Notes: generated from the letters alone by a model not told the origin. 64,000 nt of DNA from Candidatus Porisulfidus sp. TsSOB (GCA_002631715.1 MRSX01000003.1:1-64000), one strand, 5' to 3'; numbered from the stretch's first letter, positions 46,255 through 57,700 are shown. Program-made: numbers and translations.

Positions 46255-48741
46255 TTATGTTCCGCGATCCTGCGGGCCCTTCGGAAGTACTGGCACCTCG
46301 CGCGCCCAGTCCTCCGGCGCAAATGCATCCACCGCGATGATTTCGTCCACCCGGCGCTCAACCTGTCGCAACTGCTCCACCTGCTCGGCGGTTACGATTC
46401 CGGCTTCTATTGCCTGATCCAGGTCGGCACCGCTTTTGCCGGTGGCAATCTTTCCTTCCTTCACCGCGCGACGCAACGTACGCCGGACCGGCTCCACTTC
46501 TTTCGTCTCGATCAAGCCCTGCTCCAGCCGGATGGCCGGGTCGTCCGGCCCCCCGCCCAGGAAAATCCCCTCGCACAGGCGGTCGCGTTCCGGCTCCGGC
46601 GCCGAGATCAGCTGGGCGACCGCGCTGTCTGCCGTGTCGGTTCGGAACTGGCCCATGCGCCCCAGCGGCAGGGTGGAAGCACGCAGCAGGGCACGCAGCC
46701 AGAAATTGTCAAGGTTGCGAATCAATTCATCCAGCGCCGTCAGGAAGTGCTGCCGGCATTCCATCAGCGCCCAGTCGCGAAGCAAAACCTCTTCCGAGCG
46801 ACTACCTCGCGCCCGAAAACGGCGGATCACGCAAACGGCCATGTACTGGGCGGAAAACATGTCCGCCAGACGCGCCGACAGGCGTTCGCGGCGTTTGAGC
46901 ATCCCTCCATAGCGTAGCAGCAGGACATCGACCACCCAGGCAAAACACGCACTCTGCCAAGCCAGGAACCGGTATGGGGCCAAAGGCGCGTCCGGGAGCG
47001 GATAGCGCCCGCCGCTGAGCCCGAACACGAATGCGCGGGCAGCGCTGCGGAGAGTGGTTTCCGCATGCTGGTGCAGGATCTGGTCGAATGCTTCCAGCGT
47101 CTCGTCTCCTTCTTCCATCTGCAGGCACTCCATCTCCCGCAGCAAATGGGGGTGGCAACGCACCAGGCCCTGCCCGAAGATGATCATGTTGCGCGTCAGC
47201 AGGTTGGCGCCTTCCACCGTGATCGCGATCGGCACCGCCTGGTAGAGGCGGGCCACCTGGTTGCGCGGACCCACGCAGATGGCTGCGCCGGCACCGATAT
47301 CCATGGCGCCGTTGACGACCTGCCGCATGCGCTCGGTCAGCTGCTGCTTGGCAATCGCCGAGGCGACCGAGGAACATTCCCCGCGATCTTCCTGGTGTGC
47401 GATCTCGGTTCGCACGGCATCCATCAGGTGTGTATTGCCGCCAATCCTTCCGAGTACTTCCTCGACCCCCTCGAAGCGCGCGATCGGCAACGAGAACTGG
47501 CGCCGCACGGCAGCATAGGCGCCCGTATGGCGAGTCGCGAGCTTGCCGGCCGCCACGGCCAAGGCGGGGAGCGAAATGCCCCGGCCCTCGCCCAGGCATT
47601 CCATCAGCATCTGCCAGCCGCGCCCAACCCCCTCGCGCCCGCCGACGACCTGATCAATCGGGATGAGCACGTCGCGCCCGAGAACCGGCCCGTTCATGAA
47701 CGGGACCTGCAGGGGCATGTGCCGTCGCCCGACTTCGACCCCCGGCGTGTCCGCCGGCACCAGCGCCAGCGTGATCCCCCGGTCGGGCGGCCCTCCCAGC
47801 AGGCCGTCCGGATCGTGCAGGCGGAAAGCCAGGCCGATCAGCGTCGCGACCGGCGCCAAGGTGATGTAGCGTTTCTCCCAGTTGAGGCGAATGCCCAGAA
47901 CGGTTTCTCCATTCTCCTCCCACTGGCAGACCACGCCGGTGTCTCGTAGAGATGCCGCGTCCGACCCGGCACGTGGCCCGGTCAGACCGAAGCAGGGCGT
48001 CTCCTCCCCTCGGGCAAGCCGGGGAAGGTAATGATCCTTCTGTTCCTGCGTGCCGTAGCGCAGCAGGAGTTTGCCTGGGCCAAGCGAGTTGGGAACCATG
48101 ACCGTAACCGCAGCCGTGACGCTGCGGCTGGCGATCTTCATGACCACTTCGGAATGAGCAAGTGCCGAGAAACCCAGACCGCCGTATTGTTCCGGCAGCA
48201 CCATCCCGAAAAACTTCTCCTCCCGGATCAACTGCCAAGCTTCCGGCGAGAGGTCGTAGTCGGCCGTCGTGATGCGCCAATCGTCCAGCAGTGCGCACAG
48301 GCGCTCCACGGGCCCTTCGAGAAACTCCCGTTCCGCCTTGGTGAGCTTCGCAGGTTCGCCTTGCAGGATCTTCTCCCAGTCGGGGGAACCGGTGAACAGC
48401 GCCTCCTCCCAGCCCGCAACGCCAGCCTGCAGGGCTTCGCGCTCGGTGTCGGACAGGGGCGGCAAGGCCTTGCGCAACCGATGCCAGGCAGGCTGGACGA
48501 CGACGGATTGCCGCCAGCCCTGATGGACCCACATCAACACCGGCACCACCCACGCCGCCACCACCAGAATCGCCCACCAGAACGGCGGCACGAACGTCAG
48601 CATCCACAGCAGCAGCGCCAGTCCCGCCGCGGCCAGCCAGACCCAGAAGTTTGCGGCATGAACCGTAATCAGCGCCCAGCCGACGATCAGCAGGACGAGC
48701 CCGGCCAGCTGGCAGAAAACCGCGCCTAGAAAACCGCCCAC
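46255..48741 (-). CDS. fadE: Acyl-CoA dehydrogenase FadE
   Basis: First step of beta-oxidation, membrane-associated. N-terminal hydrophobic segments (to about residue 70), then the acyl-CoA dehydrogenase core with EYGGLGFSALAHSEVV, CFGLTGPRAGSDAASL and the later FAD-binding helical region. 828 residues, like E. coli FadE (814). The GTG start at 48741 has a perfect AGGAGG 6 bases upstream, right after the previous gene's stop. Confidence 0.94.
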   Translation of the reverse strand: MGGFLGAVFCQLAGLVLLIVGWALITVHAANFWVWLAAAGLALLLWMLTFVPPFWWAILVVAAWVVPVLMWVHQGWRQSVVVQPAWHRLRKALPPLSDTEREALQAGVAGWEEALFTGSPDWEKILQGEPAKLTKAEREFLEGPVERLCALLDDWRITTADYDLSPEAWQLIREEKFFGMVLPEQYGGLGFSALAHSEVVMKIASRSVTAAVTVMVPNSLGPGKLLLRYGTQEQKDHYLPRLARGEETPCFGLTGPRAGSDAASLRDTGVVCQWEENGETVLGIRLNWEKRYITLAPVATLIGLAFRLHDPDGLLGGPPDRGITLALVPADTPGVEVGRRHMPLQVPFMNGPVLGRDVLIPIDQVVGGREGVGRGWQMLMECLGEGRGISLPALAVAAGKLATRHTGAYAAVRRQFSLPIARFEGVEEVLGRIGGNTHLMDAVRTEIAHQEDRGECSSVASAIAKQQLTERMRQVVNGAMDIGAGAAICVGPRNQVARLYQAVPIAITVEGANLLTRNMIIFGQGLVRCHPHLLREMECLQMEEGDETLEAFDQILHQHAETTLRSAARAFVFGLSGGRYPLPDAPLAPYRFLAWQSACFAWVVDVLLLRYGGMLKRRERLSARLADMFSAQYMAVCVIRRFRARGSRSEEVLLRDWALMECRQHFLTALDELIRNLDNFWLRALLRASTLPLGRMGQFRTDTADSAVAQLISAPEPERDRLCEGIFLGGGPDDPAIRLEQGLIETKEVEPVRRTLRRAVKEGKIATGKSGADLDQAIEAGIVTAEQVEQLRQVERRVDEIIAVDAFAPEDWAREVPVLPKGPQDRGT

Positions 48742-49761
48742 TTAGACCCTCCTCTCATCATCATCAGGTTGGTCTTGCACATCTTCGAATTCTTTGGGTT
48801 CCGGACGTTCCAGTTTGACATGCATGATATTGCAATCTTCGAGACTCTCCTGGGCCTCTTCGGCCAGACCTTCCTCCGACCACGGCAGTTTCCGATAGAA
48901 CCCGATGTCGTCCTGACCGAGCAGCGGGTACTTGATGACCGAGAAATACGGAGAATGATCGAAGTCGCGCGGCGTGATCAGGCGCGGGTTGCGCTGCACC
49001 ATGCGGAACTGCCCCTCGCTCTCGACGACCAACGGGACGACCGGAAAGCGGACTCGGCTGAATGCCCCGGCGATCATGGTCGAGCAGATCAGTCGGGTCG
49101 GGCCCTGGTAGTTGTGCTCGAACAGGGACGAGTGCCAGCGGCGCGGGACCACCGCCCACCACGGCACCAGGAAGCGCGCAAGGTCCAGGATCTGCCGGAC
49201 GTTGTAGTCTGCCCCCAGATGCAGTAGCGCATAAGTCGTGATGCGCCGGGCATCGGCATGACTCAGTCCTTGCGGCCGACATAAGCGAAGATGGTGATCG
49301 CGGTAGCGCAGGATAGAAGAAACGATGGTACCGCAACCCAGCTCCGACTCCACGATCAACGGTGCGTCCAGTTCGTCGTCCCGGAGGTAGCTGCGTGCAA
49401 CCGCCCGCAGGGCCGGGTCCCGAATCATGTCCAGGGTGCCGATGACCAGCGCCGAATGCGTCCAGATACTCTGCGTGATGGCCCGCACCGCGTGCGCCAC
49501 CCGGGTACGCCCTTCGACCAACAACACATCGCCCATGCGGACTTCGGCCAACAGATGGTCGAAGTTGATCGGCGAGAGGACAGCTATCTTCTTCTTCTCG
49601 ACCAGCAACCAGACGGTGACCCGTCGTTCCACCCACTCCACCATTTTTCGCCAGAGAACCAGTACCCGGCAGGCATACACCCGGCCCCGGTCCATCCAAC
49701 GCTCCGCAGCCCGCCGCCAAACCGCCGGGTCCGAAAGACGCAAGGAAGAAGTCGAGCGCAT
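48742..49761 (-). CDS. YiiX/YebB-like permuted NlpC/P60 cysteine hydrolase
   Basis: 339 residues. The YiiX-type layout is a GDVLLVEGRTRVAHAVRAITQSIWTHSALVIG stretch with the catalytic His (in WTHSAL), a following acidic region (VESELGCGT) and a downstream Cys in LICSTMIAGAF. Such permuted papain-like enzymes act on lipids or amides. It stops directly before fadE and is probably co-transcribed, which suggests a lipid-linked role. The N-terminus is basic and amphipathic. Confidence 0.72.
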   Translation of the reverse strand: MRSTSSLRLSDPAVWRRAAERWMDRGRVYACRVLVLWRKMVEWVERRVTVWLLVEKKKIAVLSPINFDHLLAEVRMGDVLLVEGRTRVAHAVRAITQSIWTHSALVIGTLDMIRDPALRAVARSYLRDDELDAPLIVESELGCGTIVSSILRYRDHHLRLCRPQGLSHADARRITTYALLHLGADYNVRQILDLARFLVPWWAVVPRRWHSSLFEHNYQGPTRLICSTMIAGAFSRVRFPVVPLVVESEGQFRMVQRNPRLITPRDFDHSPYFSVIKYPLLGQDDIGFYRKLPWSEEGLAEEAQESLEDCNIMHVKLERPEPKEFEDVQDQPDDDERRV

Positions 49762-49794
49762 GATCCGACTATTCTAGTCGGCGCACCCATTCCG

Positions 49795-50379
49795 CTAGGC
49801 AAAAACGATCCAGGTGGTCGCCAGGTATTTGACGCCCTGCTCCAAGGTGACGCCCCGGTGCTGATGGGTCCAGAACGGCGGGAACAGGATCAACCGCCCG
49901 GCTGCGGGCTGGATCTTCACGCCCTGATGCAGGAACTCGGTCTCGCCGCCCGGCCCCGCCACGTCGTTGAGGTACCAGATCGCGACCAGTTGCCGATCCG
50001 CCAAGGCCGTACTGTCCGCGTCCACGTGCCAGTGGTAATACTCGCCCTCGTCGGTCCGCTGCACGGCATATCCCTGATCCTTGAACCGTCCGCGAAAGTA
50101 CGGGTAGTGCCGCTGCAACTCCCGCAGCGCGGTCGACAAGGACGTGAACAGCCAGCGGTCGACATCCTGCCACTCCGGTCCCACCAAGGTCAGGTCGGTC
50201 GAGCGCTTGAGTTCAAGCCTCTCGCCCGCATCGGCGCCGGTGCGCCCGGGCCTCTTCCCCGGATGCGCCTCGAATCGCTCGATAATGGCCTGGCACTGCG
50301 CCTCCGTCAGGACGCCGTCCCGCTGCCAGATGAAACTGCCGGGGAGAACCTCGTGCAGCTCGGACAGGGATGCGCTCAC
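49795..50379 (-). CDS. 2-oxoglutarate/Fe(II)-dependent dioxygenase (prolyl 4-hydroxylase-like)
   Basis: 194 residues. The iron ligands are visible: HVD in YYHWHVDAD and a distal His in THQHRGVTLEQG, with a Lys or Arg (VKYLATTW) for 2-oxoglutarate. GGETEFLHQG is the family's turn. The GTG at 50379 overlaps the previous stop as GTGA. The substrate is unknown. Confidence 0.82.
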   Translation of the reverse strand: MSASLSELHEVLPGSFIWQRDGVLTEAQCQAIIERFEAHPGKRPGRTGADAGERLELKRSTDLTLVGPEWQDVDRWLFTSLSTALRELQRHYPYFRGRFKDQGYAVQRTDEGEYYHWHVDADSTALADRQLVAIWYLNDVAGPGGETEFLHQGVKIQPAAGRLILFPPFWTHQHRGVTLEQGVKYLATTWIVFA

Positions 50380-51413
50380 AACGTTGATGCTTCGAGCAAG
50401 CTCGTCAGTTTTCGTGCAGGATCTTGGGTTCGGCTGCCGGCGCGCAGCAACCGCTTGGCGGTTTTCTCCCAATGCTCGCGGCCCCGGTCGACCGTCTTCA
50501 GCAAAACACGTTCATCACGCCCCTCCCGCCAGCGATCCAGAGCCTCCACCAAGTCCGGGAACAACTGCCGGCGCATGGCCGTCAGGCTGGCCCGGTAGAA
50601 CAACAGCGCAGGCCGGTTGCCTTCCTCCAGCAGGGCCGGCAGCGTCACCTGGCAGTCGGCCCAGTGGTCGCGCACCGCGCGCAGGCCGAGCTCCGCCGCC
50701 CCACGGGGCAAGGCGTGCAGCAAGTCGTGCCAATCCTCGCCCAATTCCCGGCCCACTTCGATCTCGCCGATTTCATGGAGGATGACGGTCTTCGCCTCGC
50801 ATTCCGTCATCGCATCCAGCGCCGATTCCAGATCCTCGTCGAAAGGATAGCAGCGCAAGGCCTCGCCCAGCACATTGTCCCGCCGGTTCCAGCGCCACTC
50901 CTGCAGGCGCTCCCACAGCATGCGGCGCAAGGACTCCCGGCGCACGAAGATGGTCCGGCCCAAGGCCATCGCCGGCGGCGCAGTCAGATCCCGCGCACAC
51001 TCCTCCCGGGCTTCATAGATCTGGTAATCCCCCCGGCCCTGTTCGCCCAACAGCCGGCCCAGGAAAAAATGCGGCACCTTGTGCAGCCCCAAGCCCGCGC
51101 TGTACACGTAGCCTTCCGGCAGCAGTGCCCGGTTGATGCCTTCGGTATCGAACGGATCGTAGGCTTGCCCCTGGATCGACACGGGTTGATACGATTCTTC
51201 CCCCAGTTCCTCCCAGCGCTCCTCCCGTTCCTGGATCCAGCGGCCCACTGCCTCGTTCGGCAGGGCCGCCGTGAAATCCAGACCCATCTCCCAGCGAAAG
51301 TATTCGCGCATCTTGAGCAGGTAAACGCACATGGTCAGGGCTCCCGCATGGCGGGCGTCGGCAATGTCGCAGTTGGCCTGGACGCGTTCGCACAAGGGTT
51401 CGATCGGCGGCAT
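50376..51413 (-). CDS. Sfum_1244-like conserved protein of unknown function
   Basis: 345 residues, no catalytic domain recognised. The start (EPLCERVQANCDIADARHAG), the mid region GYVYSAGLGLHKVPHFFLG and ARDLTAPPAMALGRTIFVRRESLRRMLWERLQEW recall a family I know as Sfum_1244-like. The function is unknown. It overlaps the dioxygenase by 4 bp and is the first gene of the five- to seven-gene minus-strand run that ends in fadD. Confidence 0.6.
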   Translation of the reverse strand: MPPIEPLCERVQANCDIADARHAGALTMCVYLLKMREYFRWEMGLDFTAALPNEAVGRWIQEREERWEELGEESYQPVSIQGQAYDPFDTEGINRALLPEGYVYSAGLGLHKVPHFFLGRLLGEQGRGDYQIYEAREECARDLTAPPAMALGRTIFVRRESLRRMLWERLQEWRWNRRDNVLGEALRCYPFDEDLESALDAMTECEAKTVILHEIGEIEVGRELGEDWHDLLHALPRGAAELGLRAVRDHWADCQVTLPALLEEGNRPALLFYRASLTAMRRQLFPDLVEALDRWREGRDERVLLKTVDRGREHWEKTAKRLLRAGSRTQDPARKLTSLLEASTL

Positions 51414-51518
51414 GTCCCGGTCTCGGCTTAGAATCGGATAATTCCCAGTTCCTTATAGTGGCGAAAATCGCGGAATCGTCAAGGCGCAACGTGTTAGCAT
51501 CCGTGGCGGAGTCCTGCC

Positions 51519-52079
51519 ATGCCCCGCCTTTCCCGACACTGGAACCAGCGTGAAACGCCGCGAAGCGCCGACCAGACGGCCAGCGCCCTGTCGGTCAATA
51601 TCTGGCGGCTTGCCGGCGATGCCCTGCTGGCGCTCGAGAACGAAGGGTTCGAAACCGCCGACTGGTCGCAGCGGCTGGACGTCATCGCACAGTTTGCAAT
51701 CTTCGGCGTACATCTGGTCGACCGAGAGACCCAGTCGCGACTACCCGATGAAGAACGCGCCCGGCTGATTCCCTCTCTGGCCAGGCACTTGGCCGCGCTG
51801 ATGCAGGACAACCGGTTGGAATGCGACGGCCCGGGAGAGCATGCGGCCCACTTCATCGAACTACTCGATGCGCAAGCCGAAACCTACGCCAGCTGTCAGT
51901 GGTCCGAAGAAGAGGGCCCAGGATTCGCGCTGTGCCGGGAACTCGGCGACGCAGTGGCCGGCAGCATGGGAGAAAAGGATCAGGAATGGATCGCCACTTA
52001 CGTCATCGACCGCGAGGCGCCGAAGTTTGCGACTGCGCTGCGGCGGGTTCTCCGCGGCCTGGTTCCGAGCGGGTCGTGA
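51519..52079 (+). CDS. Conserved hypothetical protein, helical
   Basis: 186 residues, acidic, helical, with no recognised domain. The first part (ADQTASALSVNIWRLAGDALLAL) and the pair of tryptophans nearby recall proteins found beside such genes in gammaproteobacteria. It may be a partner of the divergent genes. No signal peptide. Confidence 0.55.
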   Translation: MPRLSRHWNQRETPRSADQTASALSVNIWRLAGDALLALENEGFETADWSQRLDVIAQFAIFGVHLVDRETQSRLPDEERARLIPSLARHLAALMQDNRLECDGPGEHAAHFIELLDAQAETYASCQWSEEEGPGFALCRELGDAVAGSMGEKDQEWIATYVIDREAPKFATALRRVLRGLVPSGS

Positions 52080-52115
52080 CGGGAACGCTGGCGCCCGCCT
52101 ATGGGCAAGCTTTCC

Positions 52116-52313
52116 TTAAGATTTCGCCCAATTCTCGAAGTTACCGGTTTCCTGTTCCTGGCCGTCCTCAAACCCGGCCTGGTAGGCTTCGGTAAGCCGC
52201 TGTTCTTCTCGTGTCGGGTGGCCCAGATAGCCGCCTTGCCAACCGAGAACATACTCGGGGTCGACCCCCAGTTCTTCCATGCGGGTGACCGCGTCTCGAT
52301 AGGTTTGATCCAT
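52116..52313 (-). CDS. Small conserved hypothetical protein
   Basis: 65 residues: MDQTYRDAVTRMEELGVDP, then EYVLGWQGGYLGHP and an acidic C-terminus with two Glu/Gln-rich helices. It reads like a compact helical-hairpin protein. No family assigned. Confidence 0.5.
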   Translation of the reverse strand: MDQTYRDAVTRMEELGVDPEYVLGWQGGYLGHPTREEQRLTEAYQAGFEDGQEQETGNFENWAKS

Positions 52314-52537
52314 TGTCAGATGTCGTCGATTCCTTCGCGGGGCGTCATTTTAACATCATGCGATCCCGGCTGATCCAGTGTTTGAGGGCCGGCTTGGAAA
52401 TCAACCACAATCGCGAAACGGGGTCCTGCGGGCCTGAACCTTCCCCGTCTGGCTCGCATCTAATCCGCGAACAGGGTTCTCGTTTGGAGTGCCTGTTCTA
52501 AAATTAGTCGTTTGACGCCGGCAGGCCCTGCGATCCG

Positions 52538-52861
52538 ATGTCCCGCTTTCGCTCTCTCATTTCGAATTACCTGTCCCAGGTCATCCTGCTGACCGTGGGA
52601 GTGGTGCTGGCGGTTCTGTACCTGATCCAGTTCAGCGATCCGCCTTATCCCGCGCTGGTGCCGGTTGCGTTCTGGTTTTTCTATCTGGCCTACCTGAGCC
52701 TGCTCTGGCTTTTGCGGCTCCTCAGCGGCGGAGCCTCGGTCTGGCAGCAGTCCATGGCGATCGGCACCGCTGCGGCGCTCACCATTGCCCTCTACCTGGC
52801 CGGACACGTCGGCGAGCAGCAGCGCGAGATCGACCTGCAGGAACGCAGCCTGAGCGACTAA
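52538..52861 (+). CDS. Small membrane protein, hypothetical
   Basis: 107 residues with three hydrophobic segments (VILLTVGVVLAVLYLI, LVPVAFWFFYLAYLSLLWLL, and IGTAAALTIALYLAGHV) and a short acidic tail. It ends 2 bp before cysS, so it is likely co-transcribed. No function recognised. Confidence 0.55.
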   Translation: MSRFRSLISNYLSQVILLTVGVVLAVLYLIQFSDPPYPALVPVAFWFFYLAYLSLLWLLRLLSGGASVWQQSMAIGTAAALTIALYLAGHVGEQQREIDLQERSLSD

Positions 52862-52863
52862 CC

Positions 52864-54237
52864 ATGCTCCACCTGTACGACACTGCAACCCGCAAGAAGG
52901 TTGCCTTCGCCCCGCTTGATCCAGAGCGCGTCACCTTGTACGTCTGCGGCCCCACCGTCTACGACCACATCCATATCGGCAACGCCCGCCCGCTTGTCGT
53001 ATTCGACGTGCTGGTCCACGTGCTGCGTTCTCTCTATCCCCAAGTCGTCTATGCCCGCAACCTGACCGATATCGACGACAAGATCCTGGACCGGGCTGAA
53101 CAGGAGAACTGCCGGTACGACGAACTGACTGCCCGCTACATTGAGGCGTTTCACGAGGTGTGTGCCGCCCTTGGGAGCCTGGAGGTCGACTTGGAGCCGC
53201 GTGCGACCGAAACCATTCCGGCCATGTTGGAAATGACCCAGACCCTGTTGGATTCAGGTCACGCCTACGAAGCGGACGGACATGTCCTGTTCGCAGTGGA
53301 CAGTTTCGACGGGTACGGCGAGTTGTCCGGGCGGCGGGTGGAGGAAATGCACCCCGGAGCCCGGGTGGAAGTGGCCGATTACAAGCGTAATCCGGCGGAT
53401 TTCGTGCTGTGGAAGCCTTCGACGCCGGAGCAACCGGGTTGGGACAGTCCGTTCGGACGAGGACGACCAGGCTGGCACCTGGAGTGCTCATGCATGATCG
53501 CGCACCATCTCGGCCCGACCATCGACATCCACGGTGGCGGCCAAGACCTGGTGTTTCCGCATCACGAGAACGAGCGCGCGCAGAGCTGTTGCGCCTACCC
53601 CGGCGAATCGTTCGTCCGGCTGTGGATGCACAACGGCTACGTCACGGTCGATGGCGAAAAAATGGCCAAGTCCATCGGCAATGTGCGCCAAGTCCGGGAA
53701 CTTCTTGAACGCCATCCGGGCGAACTGCTCCGCCTTGCCCTGCTGCATGCGCATTACCGCAAACCGCTGGACTGGACGGATGACCTGCTCCACCAAGCGC
53801 GTCAGATCCTGGACCGGCTGTACCGGGCCTGGCAGGATGCGGGAAGCCCGGAGCCCGACGAAACCGAGCCGGATGCGGAATTCCTGCAGGCCCTGCTCGA
53901 CGACCTCAACACCCCGTTGGCCCTGCAGCACCTGCGGCACGAGGCAGCGGCCTTGGCTCATCTGCAGGGAACGCAGCGCACGGAAGCCGCCCGGCGGCTG
54001 TGCGCCGGTGCCCGGATGCTTGGTTTGTTCGGGTCTGCGGCCGAGGATTGGTTCCACGCCGGCGCAGCGACCGACAGCCTGGACGATGCCGAGATCGAAG
54101 CCCTGCTGGCCGAGCGGCAAGCCGCTCGGGAAAACGGGGATTACGCGGCGGCCGACCGCATCCGCGATCAACTGTTGGAGGCCGGAATCGCGGTGGAGGA
54201 CCTGGCGGACGGCAGCCACTGGCGGCGTGTACGGTAG
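52864..54237 (+). CDS. cysS: Cysteinyl-tRNA synthetase
   Basis: Class I synthetase. Visible are HIGNARP (the HIGH-type motif), KMAKSIGN (KMSKS-type), and zinc ligands in the [17 protein letters not shown] and FPHHENE segments. The C-terminal anticodon-binding helices include [12 protein letters not shown]. 457 residues, normal. It follows a small membrane-protein gene and precedes hisI. Confidence 0.97.
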   Translation: MLHLYDTATRKKVAFAPLDPERVTLYVCGPTVYDHIHIGNARPLVVFDVLVHVLRSLYPQVVYARNLTDIDDKILDRAEQENCRYDELTARYIEAFHEVCAALGSLEVDLEPRATETIPAMLEMTQTLLDSGHAYEADGHVLFAVDSFDGYGELSGRRVEEMHPGARVEVADYKRNPADFVLWKPSTPEQPGWDSPFGRGRPGWHLECSCMIAHHLGPTIDIHGGGQDLVFPHHENERAQSCCAYPGESFVRLWMHNGYVTVDGEKMAKSIGNVRQVRELLERHPGELLRLALLHAHYRKPLDWTDDLLHQARQILDRLYRAWQDAGSPEPDETEPDAEFLQALLDDLNTPLALQHLRHEAAALAHLQGTQRTEAARRLCAGARMLGLFGSAAEDWFHAGAATDSLDDAEIEALLAERQAARENGDYAAADRIRDQLLEAGIAVEDLADGSHWRRVR

Positions 54238-54268
54238 ACTGTGCGAATCAAAAGCTTTTCTTTGCAAA

Positions 54269-54739
54269 ATGTCTTCTTTATTTTCTCCTCGGGAGAGTGT
54301 CGAGCAGGTCGAAGAAGGGGATCAACTGGCCCCGAAATTCGATGAAAATGGGCTGATCCCCGTGGTAACCACCGACTACGAGTCCGGCGAAGTGTTGATG
54401 GTCGCGTACCAGAACGCCGAGGCACTGGAGCGGACCATCCGCAGCGGCGAAGCCTGGTACTACAGCCGCAGCCGCCAATGCCTGTGGCACAAGGGCGCCA
54501 CCAGCGGATTGGTGCAGAAAGTGCGCGAACTGCGCATCGACGACGACCAGGACACAGTCTGGATGCGCGTGACGGTTGCCGACTCCGGCGCCAGTTGCCA
54601 CGTCGGCTACCGCTCCTGCTTTTACCGCAAGGTGCCGACGGAAGATTCGGCCGGCCAAGCACTGGAATATCTGGAACGCGAGAAAACCTTCGACCCTGAA
54701 GAGGTCTACGGCGACGCTGAAAACCCGACCCGCCTGTAA
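54269..54739 (+). CDS. hisI: Phosphoribosyl-AMP cyclohydrolase (HisI), stand-alone
   Basis: Third step of histidine synthesis. Zinc and substrate residues are in [14 protein letters not shown] and [14 protein letters not shown]. The ATG at 54269 begins [10 protein letters not shown] and gives 156 residues. HisE is not fused, so the two-step enzyme of enterics is split, and no other his gene is in the window. Confidence 0.92.
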   Translation: MSSLFSPRESVEQVEEGDQLAPKFDENGLIPVVTTDYESGEVLMVAYQNAEALERTIRSGEAWYYSRSRQCLWHKGATSGLVQKVRELRIDDDQDTVWMRVTVADSGASCHVGYRSCFYRKVPTEDSAGQALEYLEREKTFDPEEVYGDAENPTRL

Positions 54740-54753
54740 CCCCCACACTGCCG

Positions 54754-57700
54754 ATGCCTTCGACTTTCCGTCTGTTACTGACACGGCGGCTCGGCCCTTT
54801 CTTCTTTACCCAACTGACCGGGGCCTACAACGACAACGTCTTCCGTAACGCGTTGGTCGTCCTGATCACCTACCGCATTACCGAACTGGCCGGGTTCGGA
54901 AGCGAAGAACTGGTTGCCGCCTCCGCCGGAATCTTCCTGCTACCTTTCCTGTTGTTCTCCGCCTTGGGCGGAAAACTGGCTGATCACTTCCCGCGGCACC
55001 GGCTGATCCAGCACATCAAACTTGCAGAATGCGCCCTGATGGCACTGACCTGGATCGGTTTTGCCACCGGGTCAGTCGGCTTTCTCTTCGTCATCCTGTT
55101 CCTGACCGGGCTGCAGTCCGCCCTGTTCGGTCCAGTGAAGTACGCCATCCTGCCGAACTTGCTGTCCCGGGCCGAACTGCTGGCCGGCAACGCCTGGGTC
55201 GCAGTCGGTACGTTCATCTCCATCCTCGCCGGAAGCCTGACCGGGACCCTCGTAATGGGTGTTCCCGACGCCGCCCTGTGGGTGCCCGGCATCTTGGTAA
55301 TCAGCGCCGGTGCCGGTTACTTGGCAAGTTATCGAATTCCGGCGCAAGTTCCCACCGGTGCCGGCCTACGGCTCTCGTTTGAGCCGTTCAGCGAAACTGC
55401 GCGAATCGTACGGGAAGGCTTGAGCCAGCCTCGCTTGGCCTGGTTGATGCTCGCCATCAGCTGGTTCTGGATGATCGGGGTTGGCATGCTCATCCAGTTG
55501 CCGCTGTTTGTCCGGGACGTGCTGGCCGGCAACGAACAGGCGTTGGCGGGCGCGCTTGCGATCTTCACCGTTGGCGTCGGACTCGGCGCCCTGTTGTGCA
55601 ACCGCTGGCTCGGCGGCACGGCGCGGGCGACCCTGGCACCCATATCTGCAGCAGCCTTAGGCGCTGGGTTCGTGTTGCTCAGCCTCGTTCCCCCGGCCGA
55701 CGTTCCACTTCGCGGATTTGCCGCCCTGCTGGAGGACCCGCAGGCCGTGACCGCCCTTGGCATCCTGCTGGGGCTTGCCGTGGCGGGTGGCTTCTATGTC
55801 ACGCCCCTGTACACCCTGGTACAGCAACGGGCGCCGGAGGACCGGCGCGCGCGGGTTATCGCCTGCAACAACATCCTCAATTCCATCTTCATGGCGCTGG
55901 CCTCGGCAACATCCATCGTCATTTTCCAGTCCGGCGGCACGATCGTCACCGTGTGGCTGGCCATGGCCGCCACCGCTCTCGTGGCAGCATTGCTGTTGCT
56001 GCACTTCACGCAGGGCAGTTTCCGCCATGTCCTTTTATGGCCAATCGCGTCAGTTGTACTGACCACGGAAACGCCACCGCCCGGTTCGCTGGTATTCGCC
56101 CGGCGTGGAAGCGCCTGGGTCGCTTGGGCGCTGGCTGCCACCATCCCCGGCAAACTCGAAATCCATGTCGCTCCCGCGCTGCTGCGCCGCGCGAGCCTTC
56201 GGCTGCTTGCCTGCTGGGTCCGCCTGAAGCCGCTGGATCCCGCTGCCTTGGACGACCAGTGGCCGGGCAACCAGGATAAACCCACCCGCACCGTGCTGAT
56301 CCTGCCGCCATCCGGTCCCGAGGGCGAGGCTTCACTACTGGAGTTGATGCAGACCGCCCGGGAGCGATCCAGCCATCCCGTCGAAGTCGCGTCCGTCAGC
56401 GACCCCGAACTCTACATGCCCCGTTTTTACCCGCGCATCCGGGTCGGGTTCGAAAACTGTCCGCTGCCGCCTCGCGCGGCCGACGAGCCGGAGGCTCTCC
56501 GGCGCGATGCTCTCAAGATCTACGACCTGCTGTGTGAACTGGAATACCGGATGCACTGCCGGGAATGCACGACATTGCAGTCCCTGTACGGTGCCACTCG
56601 AAGGTTCGGGGCTGGTTACCCGATCCTGGCCGATCTGGAACGGACTCTGACTTATCGCCAACTTCTCCAGGCGATCCACGCCGTCGCCCAGTTACTTGGG
56701 CATGCCCTGCCGAAGGGCCAGGATACGGTCGGCATCCTGCTGCCGAACGCTGCCGCCACACCGATCACTTTCTTCGCTTTGCATACGCTCCACCGCATTC
56801 CGGTCATGCTCAACTACACCGCCGGACCAGCCAATGTCGCCAGTGCCTGTCGCACGGCTGGACTGACTCACGTCGTGACTTCCCGCCAGTTCGTAGAGAA
56901 AGCCGACCTCGGAGGCTTGGCTGACGCCTTGGCCGAAGACTACACCCTGCTATGGCTGGAGGATCTGAGGCCGCAGTTGAACCTCGGCATGAAACTCAAG
57001 GCCGCTTGGCGCGCCACGCGGCCGCCCCCGAAAGGTGACCCATCGGACCCCGCCGTGGTGCTGTTCACCTCCGGATCGGAAGGCGAACCCAAAGGCGTCG
57101 TACTGAGCCATCGAAATCTGCAGCGTAATCGTTGCCAGGTCCGCGCGGTGTTGAGCCTGACCCCCCAGGACCACCTGCTGCTGTGCCTCCCCACCTTTCA
57201 CTCGTTCGCCCTAGGCGTCGGCCTGCTACTGCCATTGATGGCCGGGTTGCGCTGCACCCTGTACCCCAGCCCCCTCCACTACAAGCAGATTCCAGAACTG
57301 ATTCGAGAACACAGCATCACCGTATTCTTCTCCACCGATACGTTCCTGAACGGCTACGGGCAGGCGGCAAGCCCGGAAGACCTTCAAAGCCTGCGCCTGA
57401 TCGTGGCCGGTGCCGAACCGCTCAAGCCAGGCACCCGGAAATTCTGGCAGGAACGTTTCGGTTTGACCGTCCACGAAGGCTACGGCGTGACCGAAACCTC
57501 GCCCGCGGTCAGTGCCAACACGTTCACGTGCAACCAGCCGGGTTCGGTCGGCCGCCTGATGCCGGATATCGAAGCGCGCTTGGAACCACTGGACGACTCC
57601 CAAGACACCACCGGCGCCACCCGCGGGCGATTGTTTCTGCGCGGCCCGAACGTGATGTCCGGCTATTGGATGCCGGGGGAAAGCCGACTGTTGACCCCTC

